Made by a program: the position numbers and the translations under genes. Below the pieces are notes generated by a model. It did no database searches. It saw nothing but the letters and a program-made list of their open reading frames with translations, and was not told the DNA's origin. From Tubulanus polymorphus (lineage: Eukaryota; Nemertea; Palaeonemertea; Tubulaniformes; Tubulanidae), in contig NC_134028.1 of the NCBI RefSeq assembly GCF_964204645.1, forward strand, positions 19,876,153 to 19,940,152: a stretch of 64,000 nucleotides of DNA, read 5' to 3'. Below are positions 11,058 to 23,600 of the stretch, piece by piece (the stretch's first letter is position 1; the number at the start of each line of letters is the position of its first letter).

Positions 11058-11993
11058 CTATAGATTATTGCATTCGTCGGTGGTGCAGCATTTCGGTTCA
11101 ACAGTTTTAGTGCTGTGTGGTAGACGATATTCGCTTTTACAATTTTTGAAACAGCCCCGAATAAACACTGAACTTTCGTATTGCAATTTCTGAAATGAAA
11201 CGAACAGTAATGATTTCTTAAACCGATGAATGTATCAACGAAATTCACCGGGGTGATTACTGTAAATCATTACTTACCCTGCACTGATAACCGCGGCTGA
11301 GGGGACACGTTGTGCTATGAACATCATCGCTGGTTTCACAGCCGTCGGTAAAATATGACCGTTTTCCGATGTCGTTTGTGGTGTTTCTTTTCAAAACAAC
11401 TGAAACAGATGAAACAAATTAACTGTCGGGGGGCTCAACAGATTAGGCACGAATGACGCCAGTAAGTTTGTTTTTAAGTTGGGCGTCGTTATTTTGTCTC
11501 CGCTCGTTAGGAAGATGCGTCACAAGACTGCATTGAAAATGTCTACATCTATATTGATTTCGATTAAAAAATGCGAATAAAGATAAACTTACTACTGTCA
11601 ATAGCAAATTGTTTCATCGCATCATATACTGCCTTATAACCGTCTTTATGATATTCACAATAGTAGCATCTCATTACAGTTGCTGTCACTGAAAATAAGG
11701 ATAAGAAAAAAATTAGATGAAATACTTACCGTCAATAGCAAAATGTTTCATTGTATTATATTCTGCCTTACAACGGCTTTTAAACACACGAGAGTGGCCT
11801 GTCAGACTTTTAAACAACTGTTGTTGAAAACGAAGATGATATGAGATGAAAAAAAAGAGTTTGAGATGAAATGATTTTTTCACGAATTAAGCTGCATTTG
11901 AAGTGGACAGAATATTGTGGGGCTGACTAAAATACAAACTCACCCTGAGCTAACAGAACCAGTAGAGCTGTCGCGACTGTAAACACAATTCAT
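11058..11993 (-). pseudogene. Ly6/uPAR (three-finger) domain protein gene with out-of-frame start
   Basis: Four exons on the minus strand: 11944-11993 (signal peptide), 11593-11688, 11278-11399 and 11058-11189, with consistent phases across the three domain exons. The domain reads RCYYCEY, then DGCETS, TTCPLSRGYQC, RGCFKNC and finally CCTTDECNNL before the stop. That is the classic Ly6/LU layout with the terminal CCxxDxCN. The signal-peptide frame reads IVFTVATALLVLLAQ and splices in phase to the domain. However, the only ATG (11993) is one base out of frame with it and a TGA lies immediately upstream in frame. The gene is either a fresh pseudogene, a sequencing or assembly error, or uses an unseen upstream start. 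The domain call is firm; functionality is doubtful. Confidence 0.7.
11730..11790 (-). pseudogene. Partial duplicate of Ly6-gene exon 2
   Basis: Inside intron 1 of the Ly6-like gene a second copy of the exon's 3' half is followed by a donor (GACG|GTAAGT). It encodes CKAEYNTMKHFAID, against YKAVYDAMKQFAID in the real exon. The 5' half with the CYYC cysteines is missing, so it is a partial tandem exon duplication, not a usable alternative exon. Confidence 0.6.
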
Positions 11994-11999
11994 CCTGCT

Positions 12000-14968
12000 A
12001 TGTTCCGTATGTCTGCTGTCACTTGTAGACCTGCTGTCGTCTGTCAACACGGGTTTGCGCTGTTTTATGGCACTCTCTTCCCCCGGACACCATTTGGGCT
12101 TCGCAAAATATGTTTCTTTGAAATATGTTTCTTTATTCTTTGAAATTGGTCATTTAGAAATAAATGAAATTTCAGATTTGTTATCATTACCTTTTTGGTG
12201 ACAATTTGAGATCAATTGTAGCGAGAACAATAAAAGTTTAATTTACCAAAGCAATTTTAGATTTAAAGAGAAAATTCCATAAACTGCACTACTTCTTATT
12301 GAAATTTAGAATAAAATATCCCCGCTGATTAAAAGGCAAAAATCTGTAATACATGAAAAAGTTAAAACGATTTTCTTTTCGTTCGACTGAAAAAAAAAAT
12401 GGATAGGACTCCTTGAAGATATTCTTGAAAATTAACCTTTGAAGATATAGATTTTTACCATTCGTCAAATTGTAATCTATATGTAATTTGATGATCTTGA
12501 ATATTTTCTTCTTTGCACAACAGGATAATTCCATTTTTCTACAAAGATTTAATCGTTGAAATGAATATATATATATTGCATTCAAACGTCGTGCAAGATT
12601 TAATTTGATTTCGTTGAGTCAGTAAACTAACTGTAGGAGTGCAAATAGGGAAATAAACTGAATGAAAAAAGTAAGATAAGTGTTCAAAAGAAACTATGCA
12701 GAACTTCAATAAGAAAATTACGGACTGTGAAAAGATCTCCATAGATATAAATATTATTGACCAACAACTGTAGAGATCTGAACTCGAATGTGTTCTGTGC
12801 CTATGTTGACTTCAAAATTAAAGCATTGATCCATTTGTTTTCGAATAATTCAGCAGAGGAAATAAATTGACGAAGAATACGTAGCAGTGTGGCCCCTAAA
12901 AAAATATTTGCCCTTCACGGGCAGTCCGACGATTGGTGTCACTATCATCCGAGTATCGAGTGGAAAAAAGCTTTGTGACATAAGATTGCACTAGCACGGC
13001 GGACAAGTGATAAAGATTAACTACTTGCCCTGGTGAGAATATACTTGTCCCGGGCAATCGGACAAGCGCTTAGATCGGACCCTGAATTCGCTGGAGACTG
13101 AATTCGAGCAAGTTTTTCCGATTATTAACTAAATTTTCAGTGAAATCTGTAACATACACTGAGTGAGAAAGGGAATCGTATATCTATTCGATGCCTCGTT
13201 TGATAAATGTCGGGGACGGAAGCCTAAAAATCAACTAACTTTCATTGAAAATGAACTGATTTTCATTACGAATGACCCAATGTTTTTATGCGCCATCTGT
13301 TAGTGCCAGTGTCCCATTATTCTTTAGTGATCAGGGGCTTATCAATCACGTCGAATAGCCCAAACTGTTCAGGCGTGGAGAGAGGGGATGGAATTTTTAT
13401 GTTCTCTTTATGTCCATGGACTATCTGGCCTGGTAAAAAGTTGCTTGGTCATTGTTAATTGCGCTTACGGCGAAGGATGTATCGAACAAATCCTTACAGT
13501 GATGAATTGAAACTCTGCCCCGGAACGAAACCCTGCCATGGTGGGCACATCCAACCTGTCAATATGTGATGGTGCGCACAAGACGCGGTACAAACAGCTA
13601 TTAGTTTGTATGAAAAGTACCACTTGTAGACGGCTGAAGCGTTGTCACACTAGGTGAAAAACATATCAATCATATTCAATTCCCTGTGTACTTAATCGGA
13701 TATTTCAATTCAATTCTAGTTTTCCACTTATCATAATTGTTAGATTGGTTTTCAATGTATAAATTATTCACGGAGATGTCTGTAGGTTGTTACGTATATT
13801 CTTAATATACATTTGATTTAATTACAGTTAAAAAACCTCGAATAAAATCCCTAGAAACTAGATCTCATAAGGCGTTATGTTGTTTATTTCATTGCTAGGG
13901 CTTTGTGTGATAACTTTGGTCAGTTTTAACCTAAAAGACTTCATGAATCAAAGCTATTGGAGATATTACTAATCAAATCCTCAAGATGTTTATTAGATTT
14001 TAACACTAAACTAATGCAACAACGGTCCACGGAGTCTTGACTCATGAATCGCATAATACGCGAGTGCCTATATTGGGTGATATGAAATTCTACCCAAATA
14101 TCTGAGATGTCTAATGGGTTATATATATGCTATTTTTCAACTTCCATAGGCTCCTTCTTACTCAATATCGCTCAACCAGTACGCCGGAGCAGACCTTGCC
14201 TTGTGTTTGTTGGACGATACAAATAAAAATACTCAGTTGCTTTATATAATCCTTCTCGATAGAAAATACATTCGATGATTTATTCTTTGAAAATGGTTAA
14301 ATTATCTCATCATCAATCGTAGATTAAAATTCGACCTGGTATTCAATTGTGGATACATAAATCTCATGAACTATTCATAAGAGGCAAAAACAATGATATA
14401 ATTCAAGTGTTGTATCGTCGGACGAATATTGATCGATTTAGCCCGATTCTAACGTGGAAAATCAAATTCCAACATATTAAATTTCATGCATTTATTTCGA
14501 GAAGAAGCAAATTTTTAAAATACATTGCAATGAAAAATTAGTCATTGAGAATTGTAGATTGCATAAATTATGAAAATATTTACACGACGCAAGAGCGATC
14601 AATAATCAAAACAGATTTTTAACGGATATGGACTCATACCGGTCCACTTAGAGCAAAAAAAACACTCAAGTTCAATGCAAATATAATGTTAATGGAAGGT
14701 AAAGTATGTTTTGTAAATGATTCGGGCCTCTTACACTACTGTCCTTTGTAGTGACTGACTGAGTAAATGGTCGAGTCGGAGCCTTCTCAACGGATCCCTT
14801 CACACTACCATCCCGTAGCGACTGACTGAGCCGAGGATCAGTCGAGTTATTGGATATATCAGGTCAACTTCACTTCATCGTTTTCGAGCAATGCAAATAG
14901 AATTATTATCAACATAATGTGCAGTTATTCAAACGATACTATAAGAAATGTCTTAAATCTTTCAGCGT
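12000..14968. other. Gene-poor AT-rich stretch
   Basis: No gene supported. It contains a block near 12.90-13.08 kb with GGGCAATCGGACAAGC and GGGCAGTCCGAC motifs (probably an old dispersed repeat) and a roughly 75-base internal duplication near 14.74-14.85 kb built on CACTAC-TAGTGACTGACTGAG. Confidence 0.4.
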
Positions 14969-17900
14969 TTAACTGATGATGATATTTCGTTTTTTAGATT
15001 TTTCCGACGACTTCTTCATTTCCTCCAGTTCGGCCATTACGTCTTTGCTGTCGGCTTGTTTTTTAATGTAGTTCTCCAGCCTGTCGATGATCAAATCGAC
15101 TCGGTTCGAAAGCTCGCGGCACTTCTCATCCGCGCTATCTTGGGCTCCTGTAAATCGAAAACATCAAATCCACATATACCTCAGTGTAAGGAGGAAGATC
15201 AATGGATGTTGTTTGAGGTTGAAGAACAGCAGAAACTGTTTATCAAATTCAAAGGATGTTCTAATAAAAACTATGCAAGGAATCTGTGAGGGAAATGTAT
15301 AAACATTCAGTTCATGAGGATAAGTTGCTTTGAAAATTAGATTATAAACTGAAATTTGTAGAATTGGTCATTATACTACTTTTGGTATAGATAACGAGAC
15401 GAGTAGTAACTATATTGGTTATCTATTAATTTGACGCACGAGATTTCGCTACTAATGCATAGAAGCTTCATCAGGTGAATGAGAATGAATGGAATACTTT
15501 TGGTATATACGTATACGAATGTTGCGTGTATTTGTTTACATTTTACGTGTATTTACTGATTTTAACCATTGGGGAATATTTCTTTCATATTTCACCATGC
15601 TTCTCGAGGAATTAAACAACCTATAGTATACGTATTTCGAAGCTAGTTCCTCGAGTGAATAATTGATTAGTGAGACTCCATATATAAATAAAACCCACGA
15701 CCGATAATCTAGGTTCTAGTCAAATTAGTTCAAGAACTATGAAACTAGTTTCGAATAAAGCCAATCTGCAAATGTACTGTAGAACTTAAATCCTGTCTTA
15801 CAAACACAAACTAACAAATCCAATTTCGCAAACAGCCGCAGAACTTGAAAATGTTGGGTTTATCGTTGGATTGTTATAGTTCAATTAATGTTGATGATAT
15901 GCTATAAAGATCATACCATATATCAAGCTAGCATTATGTAGATAAATGTATCCAAGAAATAAATAGATCTTAATTATTTCAACTACTTTACTCTGTATAA
16001 TTTACTCTACCTGAAATATCCACAATGAATAAGTTAAAATGATTTAAATCCAGTTTACCTTCCAAATATTCCAACCGGCATTCTGTAGGGTTCCCTTCTA
16101 TTCTAGTCATACCGATGGCTTTTTTGAATGATTGCATCATAAAATCCACAATTTCATACTCGTTCGCTTGTCCAGCTATGCAATCCATCGCGTACGTGTA
16201 GCCCTCCAAAATGATCGCAACCATGAAGTTAACCATCATGAAATTTACGATGATAACGAATGCCACGAACATTAACGGAGCCATCACGGGACTGACTGCC
16301 TGCATTCGTCGGAAATTGAATTTATCTAGAATGGAGGTATACAATGAATTGAAACGTTATAAAATTGAATAATTTGGGCGTGAGAATGGTCGATTCGGAA
16401 ACCTCAAAATGGACCCCCTCCCCATCACTTAAGCGCGACGTACACGACGCGGTGAAGCACAGAAACAGGAAGCACATGTTTCCTGTGTTTCCCTGTTGTA
16501 TTTCCCTTTTGTGCTTCAAGCCCACAAACGAAAACACGTTTGACCTCGGAAACATCTTTTCCCGAAACAATGTTTATCGTTTCTTGTAAACGCTAGTGAT
16601 CAAGAGAAACGCCAGAAACATGTTTCTATCACCCGTTTTCCCAGTGCTGCGTTCGTTGGGCTTTGATAGAGACGGAATGGGTGGCACCCAAATCAATGTC
16701 CTCCGGATGGAACCCTCTGAACCTATGTCCCTATAGTAGAACATCATTCAGTGAGATCCTAGTAATAACACTTACTTAACATCATGTTCAATAATGTCTC
16801 CATACTAGCAATGAACGTTGAATATTCTCTCAAACGGACCATGAACTTCAGGTGACACAAACTAACAAATCCGAAAAACAGAACCAAGAACACGACCATA
16901 AATCGCATTAGTGGCCAGGACAACCACTTCATCATCAAAGCCAGGGCGCAAATCCTTTTGTTAAATCGCAGTAGTTTCAGCCCTTGAAGTGTCGATAGAA
17001 ATACGATCATTGCGAGTAAATAAACCGACAACTGCAAATATAGACAGATAACATTATACAAACATATGACAATCACAAACGTTACATAGTTTATCATTTC
17101 CTCATTTCGTTAGTTGTATTCTGTGAAAATTACCTCGTCGTACAAAACGACATAGTCAAGATTTATGAATTTGGTTCTGTCCACCATCATTTCAGCCATC
17201 GCGTACGCCCCGAAGAATCTCACTATTTGCATGAATATGGCCACAAATCCCATGAGTATCACCGCAAACTCGTAAACATCCCAAAATGACTGTAAAAAAA
17301 CGAACTTGAACGTTTATTGACGCCTTAAAATAACGCATATATTGCTTTTAATATTGTCGACAATAAATAATACGATATAAATCATACAATATCAAGCATC
17401 AAGAAAGTTATATCGGATTTGAATATATCGATTAATGAATTGAATTGACTGGCAACCAGTCTAACACCGATGTATTGATGACTTAGTCCGCATCTTCTAA
17501 AAACTAATTATTGAAATTTATCAAAAATAAAATGAGAATCATGAAATATATCTAAACAGAAATGAATTCCAAAAATCACAGTTTTAATTCTTATTTTGCA
17601 ACGCGAATATTGATGACGTTGTGCACATCGACTTTAAACAGAACGCCTTCTATAACGCAGGATGTCATTATAAACAATATTGTAACCGTTTTGAAGGCGT
17701 CAAAAGCCAGATAACGAATAGTTAGATAGTGAGTTATTCGAAAACTACGGGCCCAGGGACACCATGCCCACTTGGGAAGTGGTTTCAAATGCTCAACAAT
17801 CTAACAATTCCAATATTCAACGCCCCCTGGTGACCATATACAGAATCCAATGACCTTGAAACTCACCAAAATCATAGAACATGTCAGCAGCTACGATTTT

Positions 17901-20658
17901 GTAATTGATTGTGATAGCAAAATATGCCTCGTTACCAATTTAATATAGAAATACTAAGTCATTCTACTATTCAACGCCCCCTGGTGACCATATTCAAAAC
18001 CCAATGACCTCGAAACTCACCACAATCATAGAATATGTCACGAACTACAACTTTGCAATTGATCATGGTAACAAAATATGCCTAGGTACCAATATAATAA
18101 GGAAATACTAAGTTATTCTACTGTTCAACGCCCCCTGGTGACCATATAGAAAAACTTATGTCCTTAAAACTCGCAACAATCTTAGATGATGTCATGCGCT
18201 ACAACTTTCCAATTGATTGTGGTTACAAAATATGCATTGATACGAATATAATAAAGAAATGCTAAGATATTGTATTATTCAACGCCCCCTGGTGGCCATA
18301 TACGAAATCAAATTACCTTGAAACTCACCACAATCATAGAACACGTTATGAGCTACAACTTTCTAATTGATTGTGGTAGCAAAATACGCTTAGGTATCAA
18401 TATAATGTGGAAAAACTTTTTCCAACTTACGAATGAGTACTGGTGACACCAAGATGGCCGCCAATTGCGTCATAATTGGCTGATGAAAAATACCTGTCTC
18501 AGGTATAAAACATCCCTTTCCAAAGAATACCCATCACAAATTGTAATGAGAAATGGCAAACCAGTAGGAAGCTACAGGACTCAGAATTCGGGCCAAAATT
18601 AACATTTTTGGGCACTAAAAAGGTCATAGGACGGCCATCTTGAGTCCGACCGACCCAATTTTTGTTATGTTGATGGGTCCTGGGGGGATTCACATATATC
18701 CGAAAGATCAAGGTAATTGATCGAAGCGTCTTCAAAAATTTCCTCAAAAAGTTCAAAAATGTGTAAAAAGTGCTGATTTTGGTGAACAACAATGGCTGCC
18801 AGTCGGCCATCTTGATTCTGACAGGGCCAGTTTTTGGGCTGAAGATGTGTCTAGGGTAGATACATGTGTAACCCAAATATCAAGACGTTACCTTGAAGCG
18901 TCTTCAAATCCTCCCAAAATAACTGGATTCCGTCTACGGACGGACGAACGGACGAACGGACGAACGGACGGACGAAGGACGGACGGACGACGGACGAAAA
19001 GTGAACGCAATAGCCCGCTGGGACTAAAGTCCCAAGTGGGCTAAAAAGAAATTCAGTCAAATCCGATGCAAAAAAATTACGTCTCCGTTCTAATCTTCAT
19101 ATGTTCACACATTTTATACTTACATTAAAATATTGACGTCGACCGATTTTCCGCAGTCTCTTCGAAGCGCGCACCGCGAAGTAGATCAAGAACCCGAGAA
19201 AAATGAATTGGAAAAAGAACATCACTGAGTTCGTCGGTGTCATTCCTTTCTCCAGGCGCATTACTGTCACTTTATACTTTGTAAACGCCCCTGAATTGAG
19301 AGCACGATTCTGACTTAAACAAATGCATCAATCGTGATATGGATTTTTTAATTGGGAATACAATTGGTTTTTTTCGATATTTGTTCATCTCAACACGTTT
19401 TCAACGGGCTTCGTGATATATAATGGTGGCTACTACGGGCTCATACACATAGACAAAATTCGATATCTTTCAAATATGAAATAAAATATACTTATATAAA
19501 AATGCAATCAATGAATCTTGAATTTGATAGGAAAACAATATTGGAGTTTTTGTCGACAGATAACCTTGATTTACAACTGTCTATAGTCAGGACTGTAATG
19601 TAGTCCATTGATCGGGCGCAGCCATATTGCATCAATAATTATAAGCTCCTCTATATATTCACTATGTATGTGATTACCTCCACTATTTAGGAATTCCACG
19701 AGGAGAAACGCCACACCATACAAGCGAACGTTGTTGTTGTAAAGCAAAAACTCGATGATGATACATCTTGTATTCTTATCCAACCAGTTTCCAGCTTTAA
19801 TCGTTTTTAGAGTGCGCAGAGCTTGTTTCGGCTGCGTTCCCAAATTCACTACGTAACCGCCACCGGAGTACGTGGCAAATTTCCCAGACGTAGGCGAACC
19901 CTTGAGTTTCCAGGCCGACGAGTAACCGAACCCATAATCCGGTTTATCGTTTGGATCTAGAATATCGAAATCTCTACATGTAAATTCATGAAAATATAAA
20001 CAACGTCCAAATCTAAAATTGACGTCGAGAGAATTGATTTCATTCGAATCATTAATGCGGGCATTTTATACGGGGGGGGGGGGGGTTACGGCATCCGCCA
20101 TCATTTCTCGAAGGAGCGATGGAATTCACTTTCAGGCTGGAACTACGCACTATGCATACATTAATATCTTTTTTGCATATTGAATTAGTTACTCATTTTC
20201 CAGATGGCGTGTATTCACCTGATTTATTAACGGGAATCCATCCAGCTTTGTAATTCCCTTCTTCTTGGCTAAACATACTATAGCTAGGCCGGCACACATC
20301 ACCAAATAACCGATCTAATCTCGAGTTACATGCGACTAAAACGATATTTACTACTAAAATGAATGTATAAGTACGTAAAAAGTTTATTTGGAAACGAAAT
20401 TAAAGCAACTGTTCTCGATTACCGATGAACATATGAGTTGTATCTTTTAGAACCAATAGCGATTTAGCCAAAACAGGAAAACTTACCAGGTTTTGTTCGT
20501 AACTGACGTAGACGTGGAACGCAGACTCTCAACGCCTGTCGATCAACGATGTAATTCTTATATTTGTACCAATCATCACCCGGGAACATATCGTACCCGA
20601 ACATTCCAGGCACCAGCGATTTTTCGGCGTAATCCCAAAACTGATCGAAATTCCTCAC
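14969..20658 (-). CDS. Polycystin gene, 3' block: TOP domain, channel TM segments, coiled-coil tail
   Basis: Eight exons. 20487-20658 (VRNFDQFWDYAEKSL) and 20219-20335 (ending in CRPSYSMFSQEEGNYKAGW) start the extracellular TOP domain. 19678-19956 carries FATYSGGGYVVNLG and NWLDKNTRCIIIEFLLYN, both hallmark TOP strands. 19124-19290 (FFFQFIFLGFLIYF) and 17134-17289 (SFWDVYEFAVILMGF) are TM segments. 16776-17031 holds the LQGLKLLRFN linker and further TMs. 16011-16325 covers the last pore-region helix (FVIIVNFMMVNFMVAIIL). 14969-15147 ends with a coiled coil (KCRELSNRVDLIIDRLENYI) and stop. This corresponds to the cation-channel half of polycystins. Phases match at every junction, including the one spanning the Polinton. 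Confidence 0.9.
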
Positions 20659-23600
20659 CTGCAGAAACAGGCAACGAAAGTGACCGATGAAAACGTATCA
20701 TAAGAAAATAAGAAATAAGATACCCCGAAATGCTGAGAGTAGTATAGTCAGAGGGGGGTTCTGGCACAGCTAACTTTTGGGCTAACTGTGCTAATGTGAG
20801 CTAACTTTGAGCTAATGTAAGCTAACTTTTGAGCTAATCTGAGCTAACTTTTGAGCTAATCTGAGCTAATGTCGGTTAACATCTGAGCAAACTTTTGAGC
20901 TAATCTGAGCTAATGTTGGTTAACATCTGAGCTAATCTGAGCAAACTGTTGAGCTAATGTGAGCTAATATCGGTTAACATCTGAGCTAATTTGAGCTAAT
21001 GTCGGTTAACATCTGAGCTAATCTGAGCTAACATTGAGCTAATGTGAGTGAATGAATGTTAATACCGAGCTAATGTGAACTAGTTATCGGGCTAATGTCT
21101 ATGTGTTATATGGAGCTAATGTGGGTTAACTATTGAGTTAGGTATTGAGCTAATGTGTGTTAATGTTGTGCTGATGAGGGTTAACAGCGGGTTGTTTATA
21201 CTATTTCTGGTATATGAGTAAATTTCTGAAAGTATTGTGAAAGGGGGTACAGTAAAATCTGATAGAACAAAGTATATGTTATAAGTATGGTATGATGATG
21301 TAATTATTTCGAGTGTTAATTAAACAGGGGAGACAAAACTATAAGTATAGCAAGATATTTTTTATTGAATGTGTTTGAAATGAATTCAACAGACAGGTGT
21401 GGATGTGATGGTGAATGTAGTCGAATAACAATAGGGGCTAACATGATAGTTGGGATATGCGAACCCAGATGACCTGTTAATGAGAATACAGAACAATAAC
21501 ACTCCGGTGTAATTTCGAGAGTTCCCACCGACGGTAATGGCATTTTTTCTCTTTATAATCTTCATTATGAATACTGGGTTCAATGTGATTTATTAGGTTT
21601 TGCTTCCGAGAATACTATCATAAATGAATTTATCGTCGGACATCTGTATTGAAACTCCCTGTTCTTTTCAAAAAGTAATGTGTTCAGAAGGTATTATCTG
21701 TTTGTTTTATTCGTTTCTGTTGATGACTGTTTGACTGAATAGATAGTAATATAGATTTTCTACTCTGATGACCATCCCGGTGGTAAACCGTGAGAAAGTT
21801 TGAATATTCTCTTAACAGGGGGGGTAAAACAGACATAGGTGGAGTGACAGTATTTAAAGAAACAATGAAGATCAATCACGTGATTTAAAGTAGACCAATG
21901 GTATGATTCTGTGGTAACTTAAAAATTACGTTGATTGGTAAATTTTAACATCCTATTGTTGATCGAACATTTAAAAATGCCGACTACCGCAGCACGGTCT
22001 TTTTCGTTCCAACGCGCCGAAGTATCCAACAACGCAGAACCACGCTATCATCATCATCATCATCATCATCGACATTATCGTCACCAAAGGAGACTAAGGA
22101 AAGAAAACTCATTTACTAAGGTAAGCTACGTATTATTTTCCTTAATTCTACATAATTCTTTTGTTTAGATATTCTCAATGTGAAATATGTATACTCGTTA
22201 TCGAAATTTTTGCATTGTATCGAAAAATATTTTACAATTTTTATCAATTTTTTAAGATGAAATTTACATTCTAATGAAATACTTACTAACAAATTGTTTA
22301 ACATAATAATCATTATACTCGTAATCAGTTTTACTAAAACTACTGAATATCTCGGGAAAACACATACCGTGTGAGAGAAGAGTTACAAAATATATGCAAT
22401 AATATCCGCAATTCGTACTAAACAAACTTTGTACTCTAACTCGAGAATAATCCCAGTAATGACAGTGTGTATCTAAATAGTTTCTTAATATAATATTATA
22501 GAATTGCGGTTGTTGTCCGTAACTATCTAGGAAATAACCTTGTTTATTTGCAAATATTATAAAACAAATCCAATGTTCTCCGCTCTTATCACTATTTTGA
22601 GAGTTTACAATGAAAATACTGGGATACTCAGGAGGTTCGGGTAAACGATCAGCTGCGTAGACACCTTTAAACAATTTGTTCGCACAGGTATCTTCGCGCA
22701 AAATATTAATTAATTGATCGGTATACAACATCTTTTTAAAAATCTGTGACAACAGTGCGGTCTTTTGTAATTTCCAACACTTCATCAAAGTTGGCGTATA
22801 ATAGTAAATTAATATTTTCTGGTAGAGGTTTTGAAAATTCCAATTCCACGCGAAGGGAACCCTTTTTACTGATAGCCAGGTCACTGAATCCGAAATCAGG
22901 TGTCAGATCGAATGCGGTTAGGAAATATCCGTTAGCATAATCTTTTCTGGTTATTCCAATTGTCTTATCTTGATATAAAATACCGGTGCCAGTGAACAAT
23001 GAGAAATATCCTTCACTCAAGTCTTTCGACTCGAAATTTATTGCCGACGCTTCAACTTGCGACCCATTGATGGACACCGCAATTCTAGCGATATCATAGT
23101 GTTTAAAGTCGAACGGGTTTTTATCGTAACTTCCACTCAGCGATTCGTCCGAGCAGAATCCGATAATTATATTCCTCGGTAAATTTCCAATTATCAGATT
23201 ATCTCTTATAACACTGCGTACTCCACGTGGTATATTCACCGGAAAAATGCTTGTTTTTACAAAATGGTATTTGGCATTACTAGTAGCCAATGCTTTCTCA
23301 TGCGCTAACTGAACTGACGGGCTTAGTTGTACTCGTCGCACATTTAATGTAGCGTTTTCAATTTTCACTTTGAACTTTACGTCTGGATTCGGGGACATTA
23401 AACAAAATGCATCCTTACTTCTGATTAACTTAACTTTAACCGTTACATTCGAGAGAAGTAGTTTATCTAGTCCGAACGCATCGCTGTGTAATCGAAGTTG
23501 CGCTTTTACGAGATTGTTCGGCTTTTTCAGTAAATCATAACGTTCTTTGAGACCCGAGTTACAATTCGCGCTTCTAGGATCTGTATCGTTCATACGCCCG

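Noticed and set aside
17591-17788. 65-codon minus-strand frame in a polycystin intron
   Set aside because: The exons on either side join in frame without it (YFN|SFWD), and no splice sites or polycystin-like sequence are present.
18847-19060. Open frames on both strands across the GGACGAAC repeat
   Set aside because: They arise from the simple repeat at the end of the dispersed element and have no protein-like composition.
22736-22884. Longer start for the Polinton protease at 22884
   Set aside because: It would overlap 149 bases of the major capsid gene with non-protease-like residues; the ATG at 22731 gives a standard-length protease right after the capsid stop.
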